Shown: piece after piece, positions 1 to 6,135 of the stretch
Layout of the letters: the number at the start of each line of letters is the position of its first letter
Position numbering within the stretch: position 1 is the stretch's first letter
Assembly: GCA_947379685.1 (NCBI GenBank)
Contig: CANCOG010000316.1
Span: 1 to 6,158 of the forward strand
Length of the DNA stretch: 6,158 bases
Direction: 5' to 3'
Origin: Flavipsychrobacter stenotrophus
GTDB taxonomy: Bacteria > Bacteroidota > Bacteroidia > Chitinophagales > Chitinophagaceae
Notes under the pieces: generated by a model
Told to the model about the DNA's origin: nothing
Database searches by the model: none
What the model saw: only the letters and a program-made list of their open reading frames with translations
Program-made: the position numbers and the translations under genes

Positions 1-1913
1 AGGCCATAATCCTGGGGTTCAAAGGTGGCGCGGTTTCGGCTACATGTGAAGTCGATCTCAAATAGATCGGACTCGGGATGCCAACTTGAGTTTTTAGTAT
101 ACACCATATCATTTTCCCCCATTGAAATATTAGATGGCGCCGGATTTGAAAGTAAATCATATCCGCGCGGCAATTTAATGGTGATGTGAAATTTAGTAAC
201 TGACCTGCAGGTGTATTCAACAGGATGGATGCGGCTTACCGCTGGCAATGGGTTTTTAGGAAAATTCTTAATATAGGCTGAACTGAGAAACTCCCCTGAA
301 TTATCGGGTCTTTTCTTTAATTTATAGGTAATTATCAAAACTAAACTCGTATCTGGTAAATTTGTGTTTATCAGTTGATGTCCGGTTATTACGGCATTAT
401 CATCAAGGGCACTAACAATTTTCGAAAGAATAGGGTCGATGGAAAATCCAGGGCCACCCATTTGTCTTCTACAATTAGCGGAACTATACATACCCATTTT
501 ATGCGTATAAGAAATAGTAGTTTCAGTGTCGGCAGACATGTCAATATCCATAAAATGATCATTAACGTCTTGTATCATATCAGGTGACAGGTTTCTGGAA
601 TCACCTTCATCTGATATGATCCTGCAATAACCGTCATAGCAATTCCCCGGAAGTAGTCCGAAAGGCATGCTTTTATCGGTGGCATCAAGGAAAATATAAC
701 CCGTATCGGTCTTTAGCGCACAAGCATAGTAATTCAACCTGTTTTCGATCGGATATACGGCGCTTGCGGGAATTTCATTGCTGGTACTGGTAGCCATCAG
801 GCTTGCCTCCAGGCCGGCAACATTTAACATTGCAGCAAGCACCGCATTAATACTGCCTTTACTACCCTTGCGTTCATAAAAAACGTCCTTTAAGCTGGCA
901 TCCTTTAACTTCGCCGCAGCCCCATCTGCGTAAAAATTATTTCTTACGTAACAAAATATCTCTTTTGCAATGGCTGCTTTATTGGTTTGTCCGTTTATAA
1001 TCGCTTTGACGGTGTCCGATAGAAACTTATTGTTTCTTCTGATACTTTTTACAATACCAATCTTCAACATCTCTTCATTGTATTTTTCCCAGGAATCGAG
1101 AAACACGAAATCGGTAGCCATGTTTTTAACCATCTGAAAATCAACGTATTCTTTGTAATTATTGATATTGAAAACATAATGCTCTTTAACCATAGCGGGA
1201 ACATTTTTCCTTACCAGCAGAGTAAAAGCATTTCCGCCTGAATTCGCAAAAGATTCCTTAAACTGGCAAAATTGCTCGGGGGCTTCAATTGCGTCTTCGG
1301 CATTATTAAATTCTTTCAAAGTTGGTTTTACGTGCAGAATCGACATAAAATCAAACTGCGGAGGATAAGACAAAGAATATTCAGTGATCAATTTGGGCAA
1401 TTCGCTTTGAATTTCCCATACCGGAAGATGGTAGTAAAACGGTGAAACTATATTGAAAGAATAGTCAATAATACTTCCCACCCTTACGTCTGGCAAGGCA
1501 AAACTAATCTCATAATTGTCACCAACCAGCTTGCTTTTATAGAATTCACCAGAAGGTAGCTCAGTAGTTTGCAACTTACCGTCCAGCAGATTATAAGTCT
1601 TTCCCGTTAGTTTATAAATATTATTCTTGTAATGATCTTTAGCAAAATAGAGGGCTACATTTGCCTGATTAACAGCAACGGGTTTTAAAATTCGTATGGT
1701 TTTGTGAATATTACGAATTTCCTCAGCGACCCCATGGTTAATTGTAATATTTATGGTAGTTCGCTCATACAAAACCATGGCACTGGCCTCAGTGTCCAAT
1801 TCAAATCTTTCAGTTTTTAAATACTTAAGAATTTCATGCTCTTTCAGCTGGCTTAGCGCTAATGCGGGGCAGCAAAAAAATGAAACGAAAAAAAAGAACC
1901 ATTTAAACCGCAT
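1..1913 (-). CDS. Exported DUF3857/transglutaminase-like protein, cut at the window edge
   Basis: The minus-strand frame stays open from the ATG at 1913-1911 to the left edge: 637 codons without a stop, so the 3' end lies outside. Residues 1-20 are a signal peptide (basic MRFKW, then a Phe-rich core and PALAL); the product should be exported to the periplasm. A DUF3857-type beta domain covers about residues 40-240. A transglutaminase-like fold follows at about 305-425, recognised from the sequence LKDVFYERKG, the helix INAVLAAMLNVAGLEA (355-370), LDATD (409-413) and FGLLP (418-422). The rest resembles the C-terminal beta domain of these proteins, and the last residues (FEPQDYG) suggest that only some 20-30 residues are missing. 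The catalytic Cys position seems to hold Lys352 and no His lies near 392-398, so peptidase or transglutaminase activity is doubtful. An in-frame ATG at 1922 is an equally possible start; a stop at 1935-1937 bounds the frame upstream. Function in Bacteroidota is not established. Family assignment is from remembered motifs. Confidence 0.85.
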   Translation of the reverse strand, partial: MRFKWFFFFVSFFCCPALALSQLKEHEILKYLKTERFELDTEASAMVLYERTTINITINHGVAEEIRNIHKTIRILKPVAVNQANVALYFAKDHYKNNIYKLTGKTYNLLDGKLQTTELPSGEFYKSKLVGDNYEISFALPDVRVGSIIDYSFNIVSPFYYHLPVWEIQSELPKLITEYSLSYPPQFDFMSILHVKPTLKEFNNAEDAIEAPEQFCQFKESFANSGGNAFTLLVRKNVPAMVKEHYVFNINNYKEYVDFQMVKNMATDFVFLDSWEKYNEEMLKIGIVKSIRRNNKFLSDTVKAIINGQTNKAAIAKEIFCYVRNNFYADGAAAKLKDASLKDVFYERKGSKGSINAVLAAMLNVAGLEASLMATSTSNEIPASAVYPIENRLNYYACALKTDTGYIFLDATDKSMPFGLLPGNCYDGYCRIISDEGDSRNLSPDMIQDVNDHFMDIDMSADTETTISYTHKMGMYSSANCRRQMGGPGFSIDPILSKIVSALDDNAVITGHQLINTNLPDTSLVLIITYKLKKRPDNSGEFLSSAYIKNFPKNPLPAVSRIHPVEYTCRSVTKFHITIKLPRGYDLLSNPAPSNISMGENDMVYTKNSSWHPESDLFEIDFTCSRNRATFEPQDYG

Positions 1914-1944
1914 TTGGTACATTTTATTGGAGGACTAAGGTATG

Positions 1945-1972
1945 GAAAGATAATTGGGGATGGCATCTACAA
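1945..1972 (-). promoter_or_regulatory. Probable Bacteroidota-type promoter of the DUF3857 gene
   Basis: On the minus strand TATCTTTC (1952-1945) matches seven of eight positions of the Bacteroidota -7 element TAnnTTTG. A TTG at 1972-1970 lies 17 bp upstream, the expected distance for the -33 element. Transcription would start near 1939, giving a leader of about 17-27 nt before the candidate ATGs at 1922 and 1913. The promoter begins just past the terminator of the preceding gene, which supports independent transcription. Confidence 0.5.
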
Positions 1973-1993
1973 AGCCATTTTTATCCTCTATTC

Positions 1994-2033
1994 AAAAAAT
2001 AATAAAAGGTGGATTGCCGAAGCAAACCACCTT
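1994..2033 (-). terminator. Rho-independent terminator of the mutase gene
   Basis: Read on the minus strand, AAGGTGG pairs with CCACCTT (7 bp). After one T-T mismatch, TTGC pairs with GCAA around a C(TTCG)G tetraloop, an especially stable loop. The stem occupies 2033-2006 and is followed directly by the T-rich run TTATTATTTTTT (2005-1994). It lies 36 bp after the stop codon of the mutase gene. The plus strand has no T tract after the hairpin, so it acts on minus-strand transcription only. Confidence 0.85.
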
Positions 2034-2068
2034 CAATTCAAAGTATATTTTATAACTCCTCTCCTCGT

Positions 2069-3463
2069 TTACTTCCCCCACATTGCATTAGCCGTAGCCG
2101 GGAATGGATAAGTTATTTCATTGATGCCGAGTTCGAGTTTATTAACGATCTCTACTCCCTGCATAAGTGAGTGGTCCTGGTTAGAAACTTCGTACTTCCA
2201 GGCACCGAAACGGCCACGGGAATAGATATCCAGTTTATCCAGTTCCGGCAACACTTTTACAAGAGCCTTATCACGATCAACCGACGGCGTTGGGTAACCG
2301 TAATCCAATGATTTATACCAAACGGAAATAATATCGTCGCGGCTTTCGATGAGTTTCGTATTGAGCATGCCCTGTATTGTCTCTTCAACAACAGTTTCTG
2401 CATTAACAGCCTTGCACTCCGACTCACTAACTTCGGCCATTAAAGACCAATGCTGATTAATATCGGGCACATTGTTTGGACTGTAATTCGAAAACACGGT
2501 CACGCGGTAGAATGGACAATCATCTTCAGGGAAATACATCCAGCACTTTGTTTCAAGGTTTGGTTGCGGCTTGCCCTTTAGACCCACACCAATAATATGC
2601 GTTGTAGAATGCCTCAGTAATTTAACTGCTTCTTTGTGACTGTCGTCGATATGGCTGAGAGTATGCACCAACTTATCGAGCGGCATGGTATTGATCAGCG
2701 CATCGTAAGTAAAGGTACTGCCATCGGCACAGGTAATCGTCTTTGTTTTTTCATCGATGTTGGTAACCGTACTGCCGAAACGGAAGTTTTCATGCCCAAT
2801 CATTTTGGCTACGCTCAACCAAATAGACCCAGTACCACCATATTTAGGAAACTGGAAAGTACTGTTTGGGCCCCAGGATACATCTTCGATATCGAACAAA
2901 ATGTTTTTAGAAACACGCTCAAGGTCGGTAATAGCAACGCGCTCACCTATCCAGGTGTAACTCATCATTTCCGGAGGGTAAGCCCATACCTTGTAGTTGT
3001 AAGGTATCATGAACAGCTCCGCAATACCTGCTCCTAAAGTGGCATATATCCACTCACGGAAATTCGCAGGCTTGGGGTAAGATGAACTTTTGTACTCTTT
3101 AATAATACCCTGCAGGCACTTCCATACGTCTTCCTTAGGCAGGCATCGGATGTTATTTTGGAACGGATATGGTACAAAACGATCCTTTATCCACACCCAT
3201 GACTCGCGCTGGTGATTAAGCCAGCCATCTTCGCCAAGGGCCTTCATCATCAGATCATCAAAGTATTTATAATGCGAAAACTGAACGTGGCCGCCAATAT
3301 CCCAGGTAAAGCCTTTATCATCTACATAACTTGTGGACAAGCCGCCTGCATTAGGCTCCTTTTCCAATATGATAAAATCCTGAACACCAAGTTCCTTTAG
3401 CCTGTAAGCAGCACCTAAACCGGTAGGGCCGGCACCAATAATAATGTACTTGTGATGACTCAT
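2069..3463 (-). CDS. glf: Eukaryotic-type UDP-galactopyranose mutase (FAD-dependent)
   Basis: A 464-residue protein predicted to interconvert UDP-galactopyranose and UDP-galactofuranose in the cytosol, using reduced FAD. The N-terminus has the dinucleotide-binding motif GAGPTG (10-15) and an acidic strand end (E34). From there on it follows fungal mutases such as the Aspergillus enzyme closely: GGHVQFSHYKYFDD (57-70), VPYPFQNNI (97-105), GERVA (173-177), WGPN (197-200), YGGTGSIW (208-215), CWMYFPEDDCPFYR (307-320), FSNYSP (324-329), GYPTP (389-393) and GRFGAWKYEVSNQDHS (417-432). Residues equivalent to the fungal active site, by my recollection, are kept: His59, Arg175, Trp308, Tyr310, Arg320, Tyr327, Tyr390, Arg418, Tyr424 and Asn428. 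So are those that contact NADPH (Arg86, Ser88, Tyr99). It is somewhat shorter than the fungal enzyme (about 510 residues), lacking an insertion near residue 335 and the C-terminal tail. The ATG at 3463 directly precedes the FAD strand, so the start is firm. Automatic annotation might call it a generic amine oxidase or FAD-dependent oxidoreductase. A mutase acting on a different sugar nucleotide cannot be excluded. Confidence 0.8.
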   Translation of the reverse strand: MSHHKYIIIGAGPTGLGAAYRLKELGVQDFIILEKEPNAGGLSTSYVDDKGFTWDIGGHVQFSHYKYFDDLMMKALGEDGWLNHQRESWVWIKDRFVPYPFQNNIRCLPKEDVWKCLQGIIKEYKSSSYPKPANFREWIYATLGAGIAELFMIPYNYKVWAYPPEMMSYTWIGERVAITDLERVSKNILFDIEDVSWGPNSTFQFPKYGGTGSIWLSVAKMIGHENFRFGSTVTNIDEKTKTITCADGSTFTYDALINTMPLDKLVHTLSHIDDSHKEAVKLLRHSTTHIIGVGLKGKPQPNLETKCWMYFPEDDCPFYRVTVFSNYSPNNVPDINQHWSLMAEVSESECKAVNAETVVEETIQGMLNTKLIESRDDIISVWYKSLDYGYPTPSVDRDKALVKVLPELDKLDIYSRGRFGAWKYEVSNQDHSLMQGVEIVNKLELGINEITYPFPATANAMWGK

Positions 3464-3469
3464 TTTACT

Positions 3470-3525
3470 TTTGGTAGATAGTATCTTGTAGATAGTTGTT
3501 AGTGAATAGTATTTAGTCGAAAGTC
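3470..3525. repeat. Degenerate tandem array of eight 7-bp units
   Basis: Eight consecutive heptamers on the plus strand read TTTGGTA, GATAGTA, TCTTGTA, GATAGTT, GTTAGTG, AATAGTA, TTTAGTC and GAAAGTC. All eight have GT at positions 5-6, and five contain TAGT; on the minus strand the consensus is NACTANN. The array ends about 6 bp before the mutase ATG, so it would occupy most of that gene's leader. Similar 7-bp periodic sequences occur between genes in other Bacteroidota, as I recall, but no function is known to me. Confidence 0.7.
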
Positions 3526-3554
3526 AAAAATAAACGCTGAATGGAAATAGACAG
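3525..3554 (-). promoter_or_regulatory. Possible internal promoter before the mutase gene
   Basis: TATTTTTG (3532-3525, minus strand) matches the TAnnTTTG element fully and abuts the heptad array. At 19 bp upstream there is CTG (3554-3552) instead of TTG, so the -33 element is weak. If used, transcription would begin near 3518 and the leader would be almost entirely heptad repeat. In AT-rich DNA an eight-base match with two free positions can arise by chance. Confidence 0.3.
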
Positions 3555-3576
3555 CATTTTATTTCCCCGGCCATTC
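3539..3576. repeat. Imperfect inverted repeat between glycosyltransferase and mutase genes
   Basis: GGAAATA (3543-3549) and TATTTCC (3560-3566) form a perfect 7-bp stem with a 10-nt loop. GAAT (3539-3542) and ATTC (3573-3576) add four outer pairs across a six-base bulge (3567-3572). On the minus strand a T-rich stretch follows after a few bases, but the stem is AT-rich and the tract is displaced and interrupted. At best it is a weak terminator or an RNA processing hairpin. Confidence 0.4.
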
Positions 3577-3584
3577 CTACATGA

Positions 3585-4322
3585 TTACATTTGTCTCTTC
3601 TTTATGGTGAAGGCAAAGCTCAACAGCTCCCTCGCAGAACGGAAACATACCTTAAGTAATTTCATCTTAATGATAGATACCTGGCCTGTTTCCCTTTCTT
3701 TATGGGTAACGGGAATGAACTTCAGGTCATTGCCATCCTTCTTAGCCATAACGGTAAGGAAGATATTTGGAGCGAAAGGCCTGCCCGGTAGATCCCTGAG
3801 CAGCATCGCCAGGTAACTACCCTTGATGAGCCTGTACGGGATATTTGAGTCTGTAACGAACACCCTGTACAGCATAAAGATGATTATACGTACAATACGC
3901 GTAATAATGAGCCTGTTGAACTCATCATATCTTTTCTTCCGGTAGCCTAACAAGAAATTCGATTTAGACCGCTGCTCCCATAATTTCGGAAAATCTTCCG
4001 GCAGAAACTGGTTATCGCTGTCTACCTGAAAAACCCAGTCAGGGTTAAACTTCAGCGCTTCAGCATAACCATTCAGCACGGCTTCGCCATGGCCACCGTT
4101 CTTTTGATGAACCACATGGAGGTAAGGATATTTTGTACTGCACTCATCGAGTATCTTCGGAGTACTGTCTTTAGAACCGTCATTGATAACAACTATCTTA
4201 AAGGAAATATCTTTCAGGTAACCTATCAGGAACTTTCCCCAGGACGTTAGTACTTCTTCTATACAGTCCTGTTCATTGTAAACCGGAATTACTACTATAA
4301 GTCCGGATTTGGGGTATTGCAT
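3585..4322 (-). CDS. Family 2 glycosyltransferase, dolichol-phosphate-mannose-synthase-like
   Basis: A 245-residue GT-A glycosyltransferase. The sequence shows the GT2 opening VVIPVYNEQDCIEEVL (10-25), the nucleotide-binding NDGSKDST (47-54), the basic/glycine segment KNGGHGEAV (74-82), the metal-binding DSDNQF (101-106, the DxD-type motif) and GYRKKR (126-131). Later come DSNIPYRLIKG (158-168) and KERETG (208-213), as in polyprenyl-phosphate glycosyltransferases of the DPM1/ArnC type. The chain lacks the C-terminal membrane helices of ArnC/GtrB proteins. Only a mildly hydrophobic segment (about 138-153) and a basic tail could touch the membrane, so it resembles soluble DPM1. It would transfer a hexose from a nucleotide sugar to a polyprenyl phosphate at the inner membrane; donor and acceptor cannot be read from the sequence. 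The gene precedes the mutase by 121 bp on the same strand, suggesting a shared glycan pathway. The start at 4322 lies eight codons before the first beta strand, as expected. Confidence 0.85.
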   Translation of the reverse strand: MQYPKSGLIVVIPVYNEQDCIEEVLTSWGKFLIGYLKDISFKIVVINDGSKDSTPKILDECSTKYPYLHVVHQKNGGHGEAVLNGYAEALKFNPDWVFQVDSDNQFLPEDFPKLWEQRSKSNFLLGYRKKRYDEFNRLIITRIVRIIIFMLYRVFVTDSNIPYRLIKGSYLAMLLRDLPGRPFAPNIFLTVMAKKDGNDLKFIPVTHKERETGQVSIIKMKLLKVCFRSARELLSFAFTIKKRQM

Positions 4323-4363
4323 GTTTTCTTGTTTTTTATGGGTCTATGCCCTTGGATAATCGG

Positions 4364-4393
4364 CAAAAATAGGTAAAAATTTCAGGTGGCTAA
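4364..4393 (-). promoter_or_regulatory. Probable promoter of the glycosyltransferase-mutase unit
   Basis: On the minus strand TATTTTTG (4371-4364) matches the Bacteroidota TAnnTTTG element fully, with TTA (4393-4391) in place of TTG at a 19-bp spacing. Transcription would start near 4358, about 35 nt before the ATG at 4322. The leader contains no Shine-Dalgarno-like sequence. The octamer is identical to the one before the mutase gene. Confidence 0.4.
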
Positions 4394-4549
4394 AATATAA
4401 AAAATCGATGAAATAATGTAAAATTGTGTCAATAACACCAAAATTTAGCATTGAAAACCACAAAAAATCTGCACATTTTGGCTTCAAAGCACTCAATCGA
4501 GCTCAGCACTACGAATATTCACATGTAATTTTTATATCAAGAAATTCAA

Positions 4550-5494
4550 TTATGGCTTTTTCAACCAATCTTCAATTACATTTTTGTCGAGGTCTGTATA
4601 ATCGGCCTTTGCCTCCACTCTGCCGTTGTTAACCCATACTATAAATGGCACTTCACCGCCAACGATCTGAAAAAAATGTGTAGCATCGAGGCGTGCACAG
4701 CCTATGTCCTGCGCGCTGGTTGCCTTCCAGAAATCGGTTAGATCCCTGCTGCCGCCAATTACAAGAAAGAACGGAATGGCAGGGTTTTCCTGGTGTATGA
4801 GGTGCATTTTGTAAGCCGCCATTCGGCAATGCGGGCAAAAAGGGCTGAGGAAAGCAATTATATGTTTCCCTTTTGAAAGATCTACAATAGGAATGTCCTC
4901 TTGCTTTTCTTTAGTGTAAAGTGGTTTCAAATCAAGGAAATAGCCTGAATTCTTTAACCAGGACGGCTTGCCAGATGGGAATCCGTATAAGATAAACGGC
5001 AATGAAATAAAGACCAGGACGACCGTGAAGACAGACAACCTTGCCCACTTAAATTGCAGACCATCACCCCATTGCAAGACCGCCAGCATAACCAGCAATA
5101 AAACGCCATTCTTGATCAATGAAGCCGAAGGACTCATCCAAATTGCATCGCCGAAACAACCACAGTTTACGTTGTTTCCAAATGCAGCCCACAAATAAAC
5201 CAGGTAGGCACTCAAAACCAACAGCAAACCAATAGCCGCTTTAATGACCCATTTACCGCTTCCATAAATGTTGATAAGAAACAAAACACCAATTCCAGCT
5301 TCAAGACCAACTATAAATCTTGCGGCCAGCGCTGCCAGTAGCCAGGGAACATGCAAAAACTCTACCATGGTATATTCAAACCGCTGGATCGGTTCAGCCT
5401 TGGTATATGCTGAATATAAAAACAATGCCCCGATGAGAATTGATATAATGATCAGTAGTATTCTTTTCCCCTTCATGAGGATAAATTTCGGCAT
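4550..5494 (-). CDS. MauE/DoxX-family membrane protein with C-terminal thioredoxin domain
   Basis: A 314-residue inner-membrane protein counted from the ATG at 5494. Five hydrophobic segments lie at about 12-29, 51-74, 82-105, 125-141 and 152-171. The first four form a MauE/DoxX-type core with the conserved Arg59 and Glu65 in helix 2 and a CGCFG motif (Cys111, Cys113) after helix 3. A thioredoxin-like domain follows from about residue 207, with the active-site motif CPHC (220-223) and the cis-proline segment VPFIVW (Pro283). With the basic N-terminus inside, both CGCFG and the thioredoxin domain fall on the periplasmic side, so the two Cys pairs could exchange electrons. A role in periplasmic disulfide handling is likely; the partner is unknown. 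The open frame extends 31 codons further upstream (to 5587), but that stretch is unlike a signal or membrane anchor. The ATG at 5476 is another candidate start, giving MKGKRILL. No clear terminator follows within the 227 bp before the next gene. Confidence 0.8.
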   Translation of the reverse strand: MPKFILMKGKRILLIIISILIGALFLYSAYTKAEPIQRFEYTMVEFLHVPWLLAALAARFIVGLEAGIGVLFLINIYGSGKWVIKAAIGLLLVLSAYLVYLWAAFGNNVNCGCFGDAIWMSPSASLIKNGVLLLVMLAVLQWGDGLQFKWARLSVFTVVLVFISLPFILYGFPSGKPSWLKNSGYFLDLKPLYTKEKQEDIPIVDLSKGKHIIAFLSPFCPHCRMAAYKMHLIHQENPAIPFFLVIGGSRDLTDFWKATSAQDIGCARLDATHFFQIVGGEVPFIVWVNNGRVEAKADYTDLDKNVIEDWLKKP

Positions 5495-5560
5495 GATTTT
5501 TGCAATATGTTGGGTCTGAGTTAATTTTTTGTCCAGTACAATAAAATTTACTAACCTGCG

Positions 5561-5587
5561 TAAATGTAATGGTAAAAAATAAAACAA
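5561..5587 (-). promoter_or_regulatory. Weak promoter candidate for the MauE-thioredoxin gene
   Basis: On the minus strand TACATTTA (5568-5561) matches seven of eight positions of TAnnTTTG, with TTG (5587-5585) 16 bp upstream, one base short of the usual range. The leader to 5494 would be about 60 nt. If this promoter is real, the longer open frame starting at 5587 cannot be the translated one. I found no convincing promoter for the divergent lipoprotein gene in 5495-5624. Confidence 0.25.
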
Positions 5588-5624
5588 CTATCAAATAAGA
5601 ATTGTAAAAACAAAACAAAAAATT

Positions 5625-6053
5625 ATGAAAAGTATCTTAAAGCTCGCCTTTGCAGGAATATTGGCTGTGGCCTCTTTAAACAGTTGCAGCAAAAAATCAT
5701 CAACCACCAGTAGTCGCCACATGGACGCAACGGTAAATGGAGGCGGATTTCATGTTGTCAATTGCACTGCAACTCAAAATGGCACTCAGCTGCAAATAAC
5801 TGGCTTACAGCCAAATGTTGCTGTTGACGGCATGCCGAATATTTCCATGAACATCGTAAATTATACAGGGGCAGGCACTTACACGATCGCCAGTGGAGGC
5901 ACTTCTGCTAATTATTTAGGTTCCATGGTTTCTTCTTCTATTGCCGTAAGTGGAACCATAAATATTACTGCTGTGAACCCAATCACAGGCACTTTCAGTT
6001 TTACATGCAATGATGGTACCAAGGTGACCAACGGAAACTTCGTAGCGCAATAG
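5625..6053 (+). CDS. Small secreted lipoprotein, predicted beta-rich
   Basis: A 142-residue protein with a clear type II signal peptide: MKSILK, a hydrophobic stretch (7-18) and the lipobox LNSC with the lipidated Cys at residue 21. The residues after the cysteine are SKKSS and not acidic, so the usual Bacteroidota surface-export signal is not evident; a periplasm-facing lipoprotein is more likely. The mature part (about 33-142) is rich in Gly, Thr, Ser and Asn with alternating beta pattern: MDATVNGGGF near its start, GAGTYTI (82-88), and a closing GTFSFTCNDGTKVTNGNF (122-139). This layout recalls Bacteroidota lipoproteins of the DUF6252 kind, in which a short beta-sandwich follows the lipobox; that link is from memory and tentative. 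Cys47 and Cys128 could form a disulfide. The ATG is preceded by an A-rich leader without a Shine-Dalgarno sequence. It is divergent from the MauE-thioredoxin gene. Function unknown. Confidence 0.8.
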   Translation: MKSILKLAFAGILAVASLNSCSKKSSTTSSRHMDATVNGGGFHVVNCTATQNGTQLQITGLQPNVAVDGMPNISMNIVNYTGAGTYTIASGGTSANYLGSMVSSSIAVSGTINITAVNPITGTFSFTCNDGTKVTNGNFVAQ

Positions 6054-6103
6054 CAATAATATCAATAAGGCATATAATATACTGATAGGTAGTCTTTTCG
6101 TTC

Positions 6104-6135
6104 AAAAAGCACCATTTCCGAACGAATTTGGTGCC
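6104..6135 (-). terminator. Possible terminator for a minus-strand gene beyond the right edge
   Basis: Read on the minus strand, GCACCA (6134-6129) pairs with TGGTGC (6114-6109), with a few inner pairs in the 14-nt loop, followed by TTTTT (6108-6104). The short stem and short T run make it modest. The plus strand lacks a T tract after the hairpin, so it does not clearly end the lipoprotein gene. No coding sequence is visible in 6054-6158. Confidence 0.35.

Noticed and set aside
375..587. Short plus-strand open frame
   Set aside because: It is antisense to the DUF3857 gene, which is continuously open here and has recognisable domains.
1753..2111. Two overlapping plus-strand open frames of about 60 codons
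   Set aside because: They run across the signal-peptide region of the DUF3857 gene, its promoter and the terminator; no motif or leader supports them.
2636..3037. A 133-codon open frame on the plus strand
   Set aside because: It lies wholly antisense to the mutase gene, whose protein is conserved across this stretch; the frame's own product shows no family motif.
4438..4481. Inverted repeat CCAAAAT / ATTTTGG
   Set aside because: Arms are AT-rich and 30 bp apart with no T tract; likely chance in this AT-rich gap.
4394..4549. Search for a gene or terminator in the gap after the MauE-thioredoxin gene
   Set aside because: The stretch is AT-rich, without a coding frame, hairpin with T run, or RNA motif that I can recognise.
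5495..5587. N-terminal extension of 31 codons on the MauE-thioredoxin protein
   Set aside because: It resembles translated intergenic DNA, overlaps the likely promoter, and the ATG at 5494 places the basic residues directly before helix 1 as expected for the family.
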